64,000 bases of DNA from an uncultured Eubacterium sp. (GTDB lineage Bacteria; Bacillota; Clostridia; Oscillospirales; Acutalibacteraceae), in contig CAKTGF010000002.1 in assembly GCA_934561395.1 (NCBI GenBank), positions 248,001-312,000 of the forward strand, written 5' to 3'. Shown here in pieces: positions 42,303 to 50,637 of the stretch (its first letter is position 1; every line of letters starts with the position of its first letter). The notes under the pieces are model-generated. The model was not told where the DNA came from and did not search any database. It was given only the letters and a program-made list of their open reading frames with translations. The position numbers and the translations under genes were made by a program.

Positions 42303-42368
42303 TTAGCACTCTCAATACCCGAGTGCTAACTCTATATGTATATTATAACCATTTTGCAATTTTGTCAA
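42303..42368 (-). promoter_or_regulatory. hrcA operon promoter with perfect CIRCE operator
   Basis: On the minus strand TTGACA (42368-42363) and TATAAT (42347-42342) are 15 bp apart. Directly downstream is TTAGCACTC-N9-GAGTGCTAA (42303-42329), an exact CIRCE consensus covering the transcription start region, where HrcA blocks transcription until heat stress. Confidence 0.95.
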
Positions 42369-42402
42369 CACTTTTTTTGAAAATAATTTGTTAACAAGCA
42401 AG

Positions 42403-42438
42403 AAAAATAGCACTCTCAGCTACGAGAGTGCTATTTTT
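42403..42438 (-). terminator. Terminator of the CHAP amidase gene, CIRCE-like in sequence
   Basis: Perfect 15-bp stem AAAAATAGCACTCTC (42403-42417) with GAGAGTGCTATTTTT (42424-42438), loop AGCTAC. It contains CIRCE half sites TAGCACTC and GAGTGCTA but with a ten-base centre instead of nine. Confidence 0.88.
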
Positions 42439-42454
42439 TATCGGTTTTGTTGAT

Positions 42455-43108
42455 TTAAAGGCTTGGGCTTAACATTTCCTCAGCCTCAGTAAGTTCAGTT
42501 TCGTTAGTGAAAATATCAAATTGGTTAACATTACCGAGAACCTGCCTGTCTTCAAAAGACATGGGCTCCGGGTCTTCGATAAGCTCTAATACATCTTCAG
42601 GCTCATTGTATGTGTAAATGTAGCCGTAAAATCTTTGACCGTAATGTGAATACATATTAGAATATGTTACGGTGTCAAAATATCTTCCGCCCCAGTGGGA
42701 CTCCGACAGGGTTATTGAGCCGTTGTCGTTGATTTTTTCAACAACGGCAACATGGTTGCTCCAGCAGGCAACTGCACCAAGCTTTGGCTCGCTGCCGTAT
42801 TCGTAATAGCCGTGGGATTTGTTGATAAAATACCAATCTCCCGCACTGCCGTGGGTAATGAGCGGCTTTTCTCCGTTCATTTCATAAATTCTACCGTATG
42901 CATAAGCAACACAGTTTGGCATGGGTGTGCCGGTTTGAGCGTAAACATTAAGCTCCCTTGAATAATATGGGACACTTGAGTTTGGGGCTGTAAGCCTTGG
43001 CTCATAGTTATCATTTTCAGCGTAAGCACAGATAGGTGTGATTGCCGACAGAATCATTGTCATAATAACAACAATAGGAATGATAAGCAGGGTTTTCTTC
43101 TTAGCCAT
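42455..43108 (-). CDS. Secreted CHAP-domain amidase/endopeptidase
   Basis: 217 residues from ATG 43108 (AAGGAAGG upstream). The signal peptide is cleaved after CAYA near residue 30. CHAP catalytic residues: C66 in PNCVAYAYGR and H119 in CWSNHVAVVE. The C-terminal 50 residues are acidic and have no known binding domain. It should cut peptidoglycan peptides or amide links during cell-wall turnover. An in-frame extension upstream of 43108 has no ribosome site and crosses the leader, so it is not used. Confidence 0.88.
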   Translation of the reverse strand: MAKKKTLLIIPIVVIMTMILSAITPICAYAENDNYEPRLTAPNSSVPYYSRELNVYAQTGTPMPNCVAYAYGRIYEMNGEKPLITHGSAGDWYFINKSHGYYEYGSEPKLGAVACWSNHVAVVEKINDNGSITLSESHWGGRYFDTVTYSNMYSHYGQRFYGYIYTYNEPEDVLELIEDPEPMSFEDRQVLGNVNQFDIFTNETELTEAEEMLSPSL

Positions 43109-43267
43109 ATAAAATACCTTCCTTTTTCTTGAGCAACGGTTATGTTTTAATTTGGTTCTCGCCGCTGCTATGGGATAATTACGAATTGATTTTTCCGTTT
43201 TCGATTGAACTCGCTTATTAAATTTTGGCGTTGCCTGCCTACCCAAGCAACAACGCTTGATATTATA
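43109..43267 (-). promoter_or_regulatory. Promoter -10 and about 150-nt leader of the CHAP gene
   Basis: A minus-strand TATAAT at 43267-43262 is followed by a leader containing CAAGC-GTTGTT-GCTTG and the stem GCGTTG/CAACGC. Cell-wall hydrolases in Clostridia are often under c-di-AMP riboswitches, but the conserved ydaO boxes were not found, so no riboswitch is claimed. The adjoining 43268-43460 is AT-rich and shows nothing else. Confidence 0.35.
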
Positions 43268-43460
43268 ACAAATTTACCGTTTTGTAATCTATGGTAAAAA
43301 TATATTAAGAATTTTGTAACCTTTTTGTAACCATTGTGCACATTTTACAAACTTTTCGATATTGCTTGACAGAATTAACAACATTTGTCTATTAACCGAC
43401 ATAACCCTGCATATTACTATTACTATGCGGCTTTATTAATATTTGTTAATTTGCATAAAA

Positions 43461-43487
43461 AATACAGGAGGGTGAGCCTCCTGTATT
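43461..43487 (-). terminator. Intrinsic terminator of the acyltransferase gene
   Basis: AATACAGGAGG (43461-43471) pairs with CCTCCTGTATT (43477-43487); the minus strand continues into TTTTT. Confidence 0.88.
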
Positions 43488-43543
43488 ATATATTATAAAT
43501 ATTTAATAATTAATTACCATACTATTGTTCAGTATGTATGCTG

Positions 43544-44662
43544 CTAAGCCGACAGCCTTATAAATTTGATAACAATCGGCGCAATAAATGTTATGCATAT
43601 AATCGAAAGGGTTATTGCTTTATATACCTTTTCCTTTTTTGTTTCCTGCTGCGATGTAAAGGAAATTGACCTTGCACAATTTCGGATAAATGCGTTAACA
43701 TTTTTAGAAACAAAATCGTTTCCGAACACCGCAATTATTAAAAGTGTGCATATAATTGCAGCCGCAATTTGGATTTTGGCACGGTAGCCTGCCAGATAGT
43801 GTGCGAAAATCAATGTAAAAATTCTATGAAACAGGAATATTGACATTGAGTTCCTGCCCGCCATTGTGAGAATGGGAATTTTTTTATCAACCGATAAAAG
43901 CAAAAAACTCAAAATGAACAAAGAGGCAACCGCCATTACCGCCATGCGTGTCAGCGGCTCGATAAAATCAAATGCCGCATATTTGTTTGGCAGCAGGTCT
44001 TGGGTGGTAACGTTAAGAGCTTTGTATGAGATTATCTCAAGGACAAATGCCAGCGCAACCGCAACCACACCTGCCGATAGTTTTGGCAGTGCTTTTCTTT
44101 GCTTAATTTTATTGTCTATAAACTCCTTGTCGGTTAAATATCCTGCCATAAAAAACGGCAAAAATGTAACTGCCTTGTTTATTGCAAGGGCTGATTCGCC
44201 GTTAACGGTTCCCCAAAAGCCCACCAAAACCGAAAAAATAACAGTTGCAGGCAAAATGAGCCTGAATTTTGCAAGATATGGGGCAATCAGCCTTAAAATG
44301 GCCAAAGCAAGCAAATACCATGCTGAATAATAGGGGTGAATCAGCTTTACCGTCATATCGTTAAGGGAACGATAGAATATAAATGGTATCATAAAGAACA
44401 GGTATGCCATAAGCAGGTATAAAATTGATTCCCTTGACCTGCATTTTTCACTTTTGCTGAAAAAGCCTGAAACAAAAATGAACGCCGGCATATGAAAATA
44501 ATAAATTGCGTCAACTATAAGGTTGTTAATTGGCTTGTCCTGAAAATTATACAGGCAGTGTGCAAAAACAACTAAAATTATCAGCACACCCTTAATATTA
44601 TCCCAATATGACGAGCGAAGCTTGGTTTTCGGATTTACGATTTTGGATAAAATCTCCGCCAT
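43544..44662 (-). CDS. Acyltransferase 3 family membrane protein
   Basis: 372 residues with about ten membrane helices. The family start SYWDNIKGVLIILVVFAHCL, with a histidine in the first helix, and the FFSKSE motif after the second helix match fucose-4-O-acetylase-like acyltransferases. It probably acetylates a cell-surface polysaccharide or lipid carrier. It follows the malic enzyme gene after four bases, likely read through from it, though a functional link is not obvious. The ATG lies after a weak GGATAT site. Confidence 0.85.
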   Translation of the reverse strand: MAEILSKIVNPKTKLRSSYWDNIKGVLIILVVFAHCLYNFQDKPINNLIVDAIYYFHMPAFIFVSGFFSKSEKCRSRESILYLLMAYLFFMIPFIFYRSLNDMTVKLIHPYYSAWYLLALAILRLIAPYLAKFRLILPATVIFSVLVGFWGTVNGESALAINKAVTFLPFFMAGYLTDKEFIDNKIKQRKALPKLSAGVVAVALAFVLEIISYKALNVTTQDLLPNKYAAFDFIEPLTRMAVMAVASLFILSFLLLSVDKKIPILTMAGRNSMSIFLFHRIFTLIFAHYLAGYRAKIQIAAAIICTLLIIAVFGNDFVSKNVNAFIRNCARSISFTSQQETKKEKVYKAITLSIICITFIAPIVIKFIRLSA

Positions 44663-44666
44663 AGGC

Positions 44667-45839
44667 TTATATCCTTGCTACATTGTCCTTGCGTGCTGCG
44701 TCTGCAACTGCGTTGGCAACGGTGTCCTTAATTCGCTTGTCAAAGGCGTAGGGTAAAATATAATCAGGCTGCAATTGGTCATCGTCAACAAGGCTTGCAA
44801 TTGCATAAGCTGCGGCAATTTTCATATTTTCGGTAATTTGGCTTGCCTTAACATCAAGTGCGCCCCTGAAAATACCGGGAAATGCAACAACATTGTTAAT
44901 TTGGTTGGGAAAATCGGACCTGCCCGTGCCCACAATTTTTGCGCCTGCCTCTTTTGCTTCATCAGGCATAATTTCAGGTGTTGGGTTAGCCATTGCCAAA
45001 ACAATCGGGTCGGAGTTCATGGTTTTAATCATTTCCTTAGTAAGCACGCCCGGTGCAGAAACGCCTATAAAAATATCCGTGCCTACAACAGCGTCCTTAA
45101 GAGTACCCTTAACCATTTCTTTGTTGGTAATTTGTGCAATTGCCTGTTTTGAGGGGTTAAGGTTTTCTCTGCCCTCGTATATTGCTCCTGTTCTGTCGCA
45201 CAAAACAACGTCCTTCAGACCCAGGGTCATTAACAACTTTGCAATTGCAATTCCTGCGGCGCCTGAGCCGTTGATAACTGCCTTGCACTGTGAAAGGGGC
45301 TTGTCTATAATTTTTGTGGCGTTTATCAATGCGGCTGAAACAACAACGGCAGTGCCGTGCTGGTCATCGTGGAAAATGGGAATGTCGCATCTTTGCTTAA
45401 GCTTTTCTTCAATTTCAAAGCAGCGGGGAGCCGCAATATCCTCAAGATTAATGCCGCCGAATGAGCCGCTGATGTTATATACGGTTTCAACAAATTCGTC
45501 AACATTCTTTGTTCTTACGCAAAGGGGAAAGGCGTCAACATCGCCAAATTCCTTAAATAAAACGCATTTTCCCTCCATAACGGGCATGCCTGCCTCAGGG
45601 CCGATGTCGCCAAGGCCCAAAACTGCCGAGCCGTCAGTAATAACCGCTACCATATTTGAGCGGCGTGTTAACTGCCAGCTTTTGTCATAATCCTTTTGAA
45701 TTTCAAGGCAGGGCTCTGCAACACCGGGGGTGTATGCAAGTGATAATGAGTCCTTATCGTTAACCTTTGCACGGGCAATAACCTCAATTTTGCCCTTCCA
45801 TTGGTAGTGTTTTTCAAGTGATACCTTGCGATAATCCAT
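44667..45839 (-). CDS. NAD(P)-dependent malic enzyme
   Basis: 390 residues, the short bacterial form without a phosphotransacetylase domain. It decarboxylates malate to pyruvate. Motifs: LAYTPGVAEPC at about 35, FHDDQHGTAVVV near 157, NGSGAAGIAIAKLL (nucleotide binding) near 190 and MANPTPEIMPDEA near 283. Its own GGAGG precedes the ATG. The next gene upstream is an Ldh-family dehydrogenase that may also act on malate, so the pair may interconvert C3 and C4 acids. Confidence 0.95.
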   Translation of the reverse strand: MDYRKVSLEKHYQWKGKIEVIARAKVNDKDSLSLAYTPGVAEPCLEIQKDYDKSWQLTRRSNMVAVITDGSAVLGLGDIGPEAGMPVMEGKCVLFKEFGDVDAFPLCVRTKNVDEFVETVYNISGSFGGINLEDIAAPRCFEIEEKLKQRCDIPIFHDDQHGTAVVVSAALINATKIIDKPLSQCKAVINGSGAAGIAIAKLLMTLGLKDVVLCDRTGAIYEGRENLNPSKQAIAQITNKEMVKGTLKDAVVGTDIFIGVSAPGVLTKEMIKTMNSDPIVLAMANPTPEIMPDEAKEAGAKIVGTGRSDFPNQINNVVAFPGIFRGALDVKASQITENMKIAAAYAIASLVDDDQLQPDYILPYAFDKRIKDTVANAVADAARKDNVARI

Positions 45840-45904
45840 AATAATCCTCCGTTTTGGTTATAAATTTATCATTGTTTATAAGTGTGAAAAAATTCACAAT
45901 AAAG

Positions 45905-45947
45905 GGGCAGGTGCCTTAAGTGCAGAACACTCAAGGGCATCCTGCCC
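45905..45947 (-). terminator. Long hairpin between Ldh-family gene and malic enzyme
   Basis: GGGCAGG-TGCCTT-AGTG (45905-45922) pairs with CACT-AAGGGCA-CCTGCCC (45928-45947) with small bulges. It lies 17 bp past the Ldh-family stop. The T-run is weak, so partial termination is more likely than full. Confidence 0.65.
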
Positions 45948-45963
45948 GTAATAATCACATTAT

Positions 45964-47127
45964 TTATTTGTTTTCAATGTGAGAAATAATGGTTTCTTCC
46001 TTTTCATAAGGAACATAATTATCCTCCCAAGGGAAGGTGTAATTAAGACCAAGCTTATCTCTTACATCGTTGATTTCCTTTTGAACAGCCTCGTTAATCG
46101 GAACACCGTGGGGCTCTCTTTCCTTCCAAATGTCATATTCCTTCTCGCCTGCGGTGTAAATTCTTTCAGCACCGGGAGCTTTTTTAGACGCTCTCATTGA
46201 ACGGCAGATTTCGCCTGCCTTTGCCCTTACAAGCTCCTCACCCAGGAAATGGTTTGTGTCAATAGCAATGAAAAAGTGGCCAAGCTGATATGGCTTAAGG
46301 TTGCCGTCAGCATCTTTGCCGTTAAGGTCCTTGCCGTATAAGCCGTCCTGCAATGCGGCAGATAAAAGCTCAACAACAAGTGCAAAGCCGTAGCCCTTGT
46401 AGCCGCCCAGTGCCTCGCCGATACCGCCAAGGGTTGTTAAAGCTGCTGTGCCCTGGCGAATTCTCTTAAGAGCCTCGCCTGCGTCGCCCTCAACAGGCTG
46501 ACCGTCAAGGCCGATTATTGTGCCGGGATGAACATCCTCTTTAATTCTTTCATAATATTCGATTTTACCGTTTTGTGTAATCGATGTTGCACAGTCAAAA
46601 ATAAAATCAAATTTTTCATCTGTGGGAATACCGATTGTAAAGGGGTTTGTGCCAAACATACCCTCAACACCCCAGGTAGGTGCAACAGAGGGTCTTGCGT
46701 TTGTGCCTGTCATACCGATGCAGCCCTGCTGTGTTGCCTGTGTTGCATAGTAGCCCGCAATGCCGTAGTGGCAGCTGTTTCTTACAACAGTCATGCCCAA
46801 GCCGTATTTCTTTGCCTTGTCAATTGCCATTTGCATTGCACGCTTGCCGATAACTTGGCCCATGCCGTTGTGGCCGTCAATAACAGCGGTGGTTTCGGTT
46901 TCCTTAATGATTTCAAAATTCGTTACAGGCTGTTGAATGCCTGCAACGATTCTGTCAATATATATAGGCTTAAATCTGTTGCAGCCGTGGCTTTCAATGC
47001 CTCTTTTATCAGATTCCAAAAGAACATCTGTGCATATTTCGGCATCCTCCCTCGGAACGCCGTAGCCGACAAATGCGTCTGTAACAAAGTCGGTAATCAG
47101 TGCCCAAGGACATACTACTTTTCCCAT
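45964..47127 (-). CDS. Ldh-family (malate/L-lactate type) NAD(P)-dependent dehydrogenase
   Basis: 387 residues of the non-Rossmann Ldh_2 fold. Catalytic-site pattern ESHGCNR near 45-50, NSCHYGIAGYYAT near 117-129 with the catalytic His, and the NADP loop GTNPFTIGIPTD near 158. It oxidises a 2-hydroxy acid such as malate, lactate or ureidoglycolate. The malic enzyme gene beside it favours malate. About 30 extra residues at the C terminus are acidic. GGAG lies before the ATG. Confidence 0.9.
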   Translation of the reverse strand: MGKVVCPWALITDFVTDAFVGYGVPREDAEICTDVLLESDKRGIESHGCNRFKPIYIDRIVAGIQQPVTNFEIIKETETTAVIDGHNGMGQVIGKRAMQMAIDKAKKYGLGMTVVRNSCHYGIAGYYATQATQQGCIGMTGTNARPSVAPTWGVEGMFGTNPFTIGIPTDEKFDFIFDCATSITQNGKIEYYERIKEDVHPGTIIGLDGQPVEGDAGEALKRIRQGTAALTTLGGIGEALGGYKGYGFALVVELLSAALQDGLYGKDLNGKDADGNLKPYQLGHFFIAIDTNHFLGEELVRAKAGEICRSMRASKKAPGAERIYTAGEKEYDIWKEREPHGVPINEAVQKEINDVRDKLGLNYTFPWEDNYVPYEKEETIISHIENK

Positions 47128-47203
47128 AATTTACAATCTCCTTTAAATAATGATATTATAGTATAATTATACCACTTTATATGTGGTTTTCAACAATTTA
47201 ATA

Positions 47204-48706
47204 TTATCTTTCCCAATTTCTTGAGCGCTCAACAGCACGCTTCCACTCAGCAAACTTGTTGTTGCGGATTTCCTCAGCCATTGATGGAACAAAAATTTTG
47301 TCAATCTTGCGGTTAGCCTCGATTTCATCGGTGCTTTCCCAAACGCCTGTGGCAAGGCCTGCAAGATATGCCGCACCCAGAGCCGTAGCCTCCTTATTAA
47401 CAGGGCGGTTAACATTGCAGCCGGTCATATCTGCCTGAATTTGCATCATTATGTTCGAAACGCTTGCGCCGCCATCAACCCTAAGGTCTTTAAGCATAAT
47501 GCCGCTGTCGCTGGTCATGGCCTCAAGCAAATCAGTCATTTGATATGTAATGCTTTCAAGCACCGCACGGCAAACATGCTTTTTGTTGATCGAGCGTGTA
47601 ATACCCACCATAATGCCCCTTGCGTACATATCCCAATAGGGTGCGCCAAGGCCTGTGAATGCAGGCACCAAGTATAAGCCGTTGGAATCGGGAACTTGCT
47701 CCGCCAAATCGTCACATTCCTTTGCGCTTGAGATAAGTTCAAGCTCATCTCTTAACCATTTTATTACTGAGCCTGCGTTAAAAGCAGAGCCCTCTAAATC
47801 GTAGGTAACCTTGCCGTCAAGCCCCCAAGCAATGCCTGATAAAAGGTTTGACTTGCTGTCTATTCTGTGCTCGCCTGTGTTCATGAGCAAAAAGCAGCCT
47901 GTGCCGTAGGTGTTTTTTGCCTGACCCTTTTCAAAGCAGCCCTGACCGAACAGTGCGCCGGGCTGGTCACCGATTGCGCCTGCAATGGGTATGCCTGCAA
48001 GCTCCTCAATGCCTGTAATGGGTGCTACCTCGCCGTAAATGCAGCTTGAAGGCTTAACCTCAGGCAAAATGCACATGGGTATATCAAGCTTTTCACAAAG
48101 ATATTTATCCCAGCAAAGATTATCAATATCAAAAAGCATGGTTCTGCATGCGTTGGAGTAATCGGTAACATGCACCTTGCCCCCGGTAAGGTTCCAAATC
48201 AGCCAGGTGTCAATGGTGCCGAATAAAAGCTCGCCGTTTTCCGCACGCTCCCTTGCGCCCTCTACATTATCAAGTATCCACTTAATTTTGGTGGCGCTGA
48301 AATAAGCATCAATAAGCAGGCCGGTTTTGCTTTTAATGTAGCTTGAAAGGCCCTCTTTCTTCAACTCCTCGCAATAATCGGCGGTTCTTCTGCACTGCCA
48401 AACAATTGCGTTATAAATGGGCTTGCCGGTTTCCTTATCCCAAATAATTGTGGTTTCTCTTTGGTTTGTAATGCCTATGCCCTTGATTTCTTCAGGTTTA
48501 ACCTTTGTGGTTCTTATGCAGCCCATCATGGCACTTATCATTGTGAACAAAATTTCGTTAGCGTCGTGCTCAACCCAACCGTTTTGGGGATAATATTGGG
48601 TAAATTCGTTTTGCTTTTTTGAAACAATTTCGCCTTTTTTGTTAAAGATAATTGCCCTTGAGCTTGTGGTGCCTTGGTCCAAGGCCATAATATATTTTTC
48701 TGACAT
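47204..48706 (-). CDS. glpK: Glycerol kinase
   Basis: 500 residues of the FGGY family: ALDQGTTSSRAIIF at the N terminus, GWVEHDANEI near 43, NQRETTIIWDKETG near 80, and GTGCFLLMNTG near 265, all typical of GlpK. It makes sn-glycerol 3-phosphate from glycerol. No glpF or glpD is adjacent. It has its own promoter directly upstream. Confidence 0.97.
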   Translation of the reverse strand: MSEKYIMALDQGTTSSRAIIFNKKGEIVSKKQNEFTQYYPQNGWVEHDANEILFTMISAMMGCIRTTKVKPEEIKGIGITNQRETTIIWDKETGKPIYNAIVWQCRRTADYCEELKKEGLSSYIKSKTGLLIDAYFSATKIKWILDNVEGARERAENGELLFGTIDTWLIWNLTGGKVHVTDYSNACRTMLFDIDNLCWDKYLCEKLDIPMCILPEVKPSSCIYGEVAPITGIEELAGIPIAGAIGDQPGALFGQGCFEKGQAKNTYGTGCFLLMNTGEHRIDSKSNLLSGIAWGLDGKVTYDLEGSAFNAGSVIKWLRDELELISSAKECDDLAEQVPDSNGLYLVPAFTGLGAPYWDMYARGIMVGITRSINKKHVCRAVLESITYQMTDLLEAMTSDSGIMLKDLRVDGGASVSNIMMQIQADMTGCNVNRPVNKEATALGAAYLAGLATGVWESTDEIEANRKIDKIFVPSMAEEIRNNKFAEWKRAVERSRNWER

Positions 48707-48731
48707 TTTGAAAAACGCCCCTTTTCAGCAA

Positions 48732-48787
48732 AAAATAAAGGATAGCTTCCTACCCTTTATTTTACTATACACATATTACACTGTCAA
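48732..48787 (-). promoter_or_regulatory. glpK promoter overlapped by a terminator hairpin
   Basis: Minus-strand TTGACA (48787-48782), 17-bp spacer, TAAAAT (48764-48759). A 14-bp stem AAAATAAAGGATAG (48732-48745) with CTACCCTTTATTTT (48750-48763), loop CTTC, covers the -10 box and ends in T residues. It can only form in RNA that enters from the upstream acyl-carrier-protein gene, so it acts as that gene's terminator. Confidence 0.7.
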
Positions 48788-48843
48788 CGAATCAAAACTA
48801 ACGAAAAAAGAACAATAAATTTGGTTATTATTACTTATAAATT

Positions 48844-49080
48844 TTATTGTGCCTCTGCGTTTGCTTCAATAAAGCCCACTATGTCCTCAACGGTTTTCAT
48901 AGCCTCGATTACCTCGTCGGGAACCTCAATTGAATATTGGTCCTCAATGGTCATAACAATGTCGATAGCATCTAACGAGTCGGCGCCTAAATCATCTGCA
49001 AGGCTTGATGTTAATTCAATATCGTTTGGGTTAATGTCAAGCTGGTCGGCAAGTATTTCTTTAACATCTTCAAAAATCAT
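48844..49080 (-). CDS. acpP: Acyl carrier protein
   Basis: 78 residues, acidic, with the phosphopantetheine serine S35 in LGADSLDAID. Helical layout and length match type II fatty-acid-synthesis ACPs. It carries growing acyl chains in the cytoplasm. No fab genes adjoin it, which is common for isolated ACP genes; a special-purpose ACP is possible. GGAG precedes the ATG. Confidence 0.95.
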   Translation of the reverse strand: MIFEDVKEILADQLDINPNDIELTSSLADDLGADSLDAIDIVMTIEDQYSIEVPDEVIEAMKTVEDIVGFIEANAEAQ

Positions 49081-49182
49081 AAATATTACTCCCTAAAAAA
49101 ATGTTGTTAATGTTAAGTAGATATGTTATTATCATATTATAAATTTTTTTGATGTTTGTCAATGGTTTTTGAGGTGATTTAT

Positions 49183-50034
49183 ATGAAAATAGATTTTTCG
49201 TCGGCTAATAAATTCGGGCTGATAGGCTGCCCACTGGGTCATTCTATGAGCTATGTTATACATAAGGAACTTTTCAGGCTCAGCAATGTTGATGCGGATT
49301 ATAAGCTTATGGAGATTGAGCCCGACCGATTGGAAAGTGAGTTTAAAGAAAATTTGTCAAAACTCAGGGGCTTTAATGTTACCATACCGCATAAAATCAA
49401 TATTATCCCTTTTTTGGACGGGCTTTCAACAAAAGCGGAGCTTTTCGGCTCGGTTAACACGGTTGATATTAAAAACGGCAAAACAGTTGGGCATAATACT
49501 GATTGTGCAGGCTTTTTGCGTGCCCTTGAAATGGCGGATATTACCCTTGGGGGCAAAACTCTTTTATTAGGCTCCGGCGGCGTTGCCCGTATGATTGCAT
49601 TTGAGGCAATACTTGCCGATGCGGATTTAACAATTGCCGTTAGGGAAGCTGACATTCCCGCCGCAGAAACAATTAAGCAGGAAATTTGGGACAAGTTGGG
49701 CAAGCCATGCAGGGTTATTTTGCTTGCAGACGCCGAGGAGGGCTACGATTTGGTTATAAACGGCACCCCCGTGGGTATGTTCCCCAATGTTGACGCCTGC
49801 CCGGTAAGCGAAAATGTTGTTAAAAGCGCAGGGGCTGTTTTTGATGTTATCTATAACCCCATTGAAACCAAGTTCATCAAGTATGCCAAGGAGGCGGGGC
49901 TGAAATGCTCCGGCGGTTTGTCAATGCTGGTTTGGCAGGCGGCTGTTGCCGAAGAAATATGGAATGATGTTAAATTCAGCTATGATAATATTAACGAGGT
50001 AATTGAAATTACCCAAAAGGAGCTTGAAAAATAA
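49183..50034 (+). CDS. aroE: Shikimate dehydrogenase
   Basis: 283 residues from ATG 49183 (GAGG at 49171-49174). It reduces 3-dehydroshikimate with NADPH in aromatic amino-acid synthesis. The N-terminal FGLIGCPLGHSMSYVIH, catalytic Lys in NVTIPHKINIIPFLD near 73, NTDCAGFLRAL near 108 and the nucleotide-binding LLGSGGVARMI near 130 are present. It overlaps aroK by one base (TAATG), forming a two-gene unit for consecutive pathway steps. Confidence 0.96.
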   Translation: MKIDFSSANKFGLIGCPLGHSMSYVIHKELFRLSNVDADYKLMEIEPDRLESEFKENLSKLRGFNVTIPHKINIIPFLDGLSTKAELFGSVNTVDIKNGKTVGHNTDCAGFLRALEMADITLGGKTLLLGSGGVARMIAFEAILADADLTIAVREADIPAAETIKQEIWDKLGKPCRVILLADAEEGYDLVINGTPVGMFPNVDACPVSENVVKSAGAVFDVIYNPIETKFIKYAKEAGLKCSGGLSMLVWQAAVAEEIWNDVKFSYDNINEVIEITQKELEK

Positions 50035-50525
50035 TGAACAGTATTGTTCTTTGCGGCTTTATGGGCAGCGGTAAAACAGTAGTAGGTAGGGAACTTGCAA
50101 AAATTATGGGGTGCAAATTTGTTGACACCGACGAAATGATTGAAGCCGAGCAGGGCATGGCAATTAAGGCAATATTCGCAACCCACGGCGAGGAATATTT
50201 CAGGGATTTGGAGCACGAAATGTGCAAAAAGGTTGCCGGTATGAAGAACTGCGTTGTTTCAACAGGGGGCGGTGCAATGACTTATCAGCGCAATGTTGCG
50301 GCAATTAAGCAGGGCAGTAAAGTTGTGTTTTTGGACGCCTCCTTCCCGGTTATTTGCCAAAGAATAGGGGACAGCACAACACGCCCACTGTTCCAAGATA
50401 AGGAAAAGGCAAAGCAGCTTTATGACGAAAGAAAGGCTAAGTATTCAGCCGCTGCAGACTATGTAATTAACGGCGATATGTCTGCAAGAAAAACCGCCTT
50501 GGAGATTGCCGATATTTTCAAATAA
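50034..50525 (+). CDS. aroK: Shikimate kinase
   Basis: 163 residues. Walker A GFMGSGKTVVG at 6-16, shikimate-binding DTDEMIE near 33-39 and the STGGGAM loop near 78 identify it. It phosphorylates shikimate with ATP. Coupled to aroE. The closing residues end at 50525 with no strong terminator before the next promoter. Confidence 0.97.
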   Translation: MNSIVLCGFMGSGKTVVGRELAKIMGCKFVDTDEMIEAEQGMAIKAIFATHGEEYFRDLEHEMCKKVAGMKNCVVSTGGGAMTYQRNVAAIKQGSKVVFLDASFPVICQRIGDSTTRPLFQDKEKAKQLYDERKAKYSAAADYVINGDMSARKTALEIADIFK

Positions 50526-50546
50526 TGCAAAATATAAATATTAAAG

Positions 50547-50607
50547 TTGAAAAATTGGATTTAATGTGATATAATGGCAAATATTTGAGGCGGGTATATA
50601 CCCGCCT
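50547..50607 (+). promoter_or_regulatory. Strong promoter followed by a perfect 20-bp palindrome
   Basis: TTGAAA (50547-50552), 17-bp spacer, TATAAT (50570-50575). Twelve bases on, AGGCGGGTAT joins its exact complement ATACCCGCCT (50588-50607) with no loop. A perfect dyad at the transcription start suggests a repressor operator; as RNA it would be an unstable hairpin without a T-run. Confidence 0.6.
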
Positions 50608-50637
50608 GACAAAGCTCTTACAAATGAGGTGTTATTA

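Noticed and set aside
43109..43267. c-di-AMP (ydaO) riboswitch before the CHAP amidase gene
   Set aside because: Considered because such genes are common targets, but the conserved GGGGGA, GGGGUGAAUCC and CCGACAGCUAACC-type boxes are not present.
44893..45690. Long open frame (265 codons) opposite the malic enzyme gene
   Set aside because: It is a mirror of the malic enzyme codons, has no ribosome site and no family features; the sense gene is certain.
46528..47166. Open frame of 212 codons opposite the Ldh-family gene
   Set aside because: Cysteine-rich nonsense composition produced by the antisense of a GC-skewed gene; no start signal.
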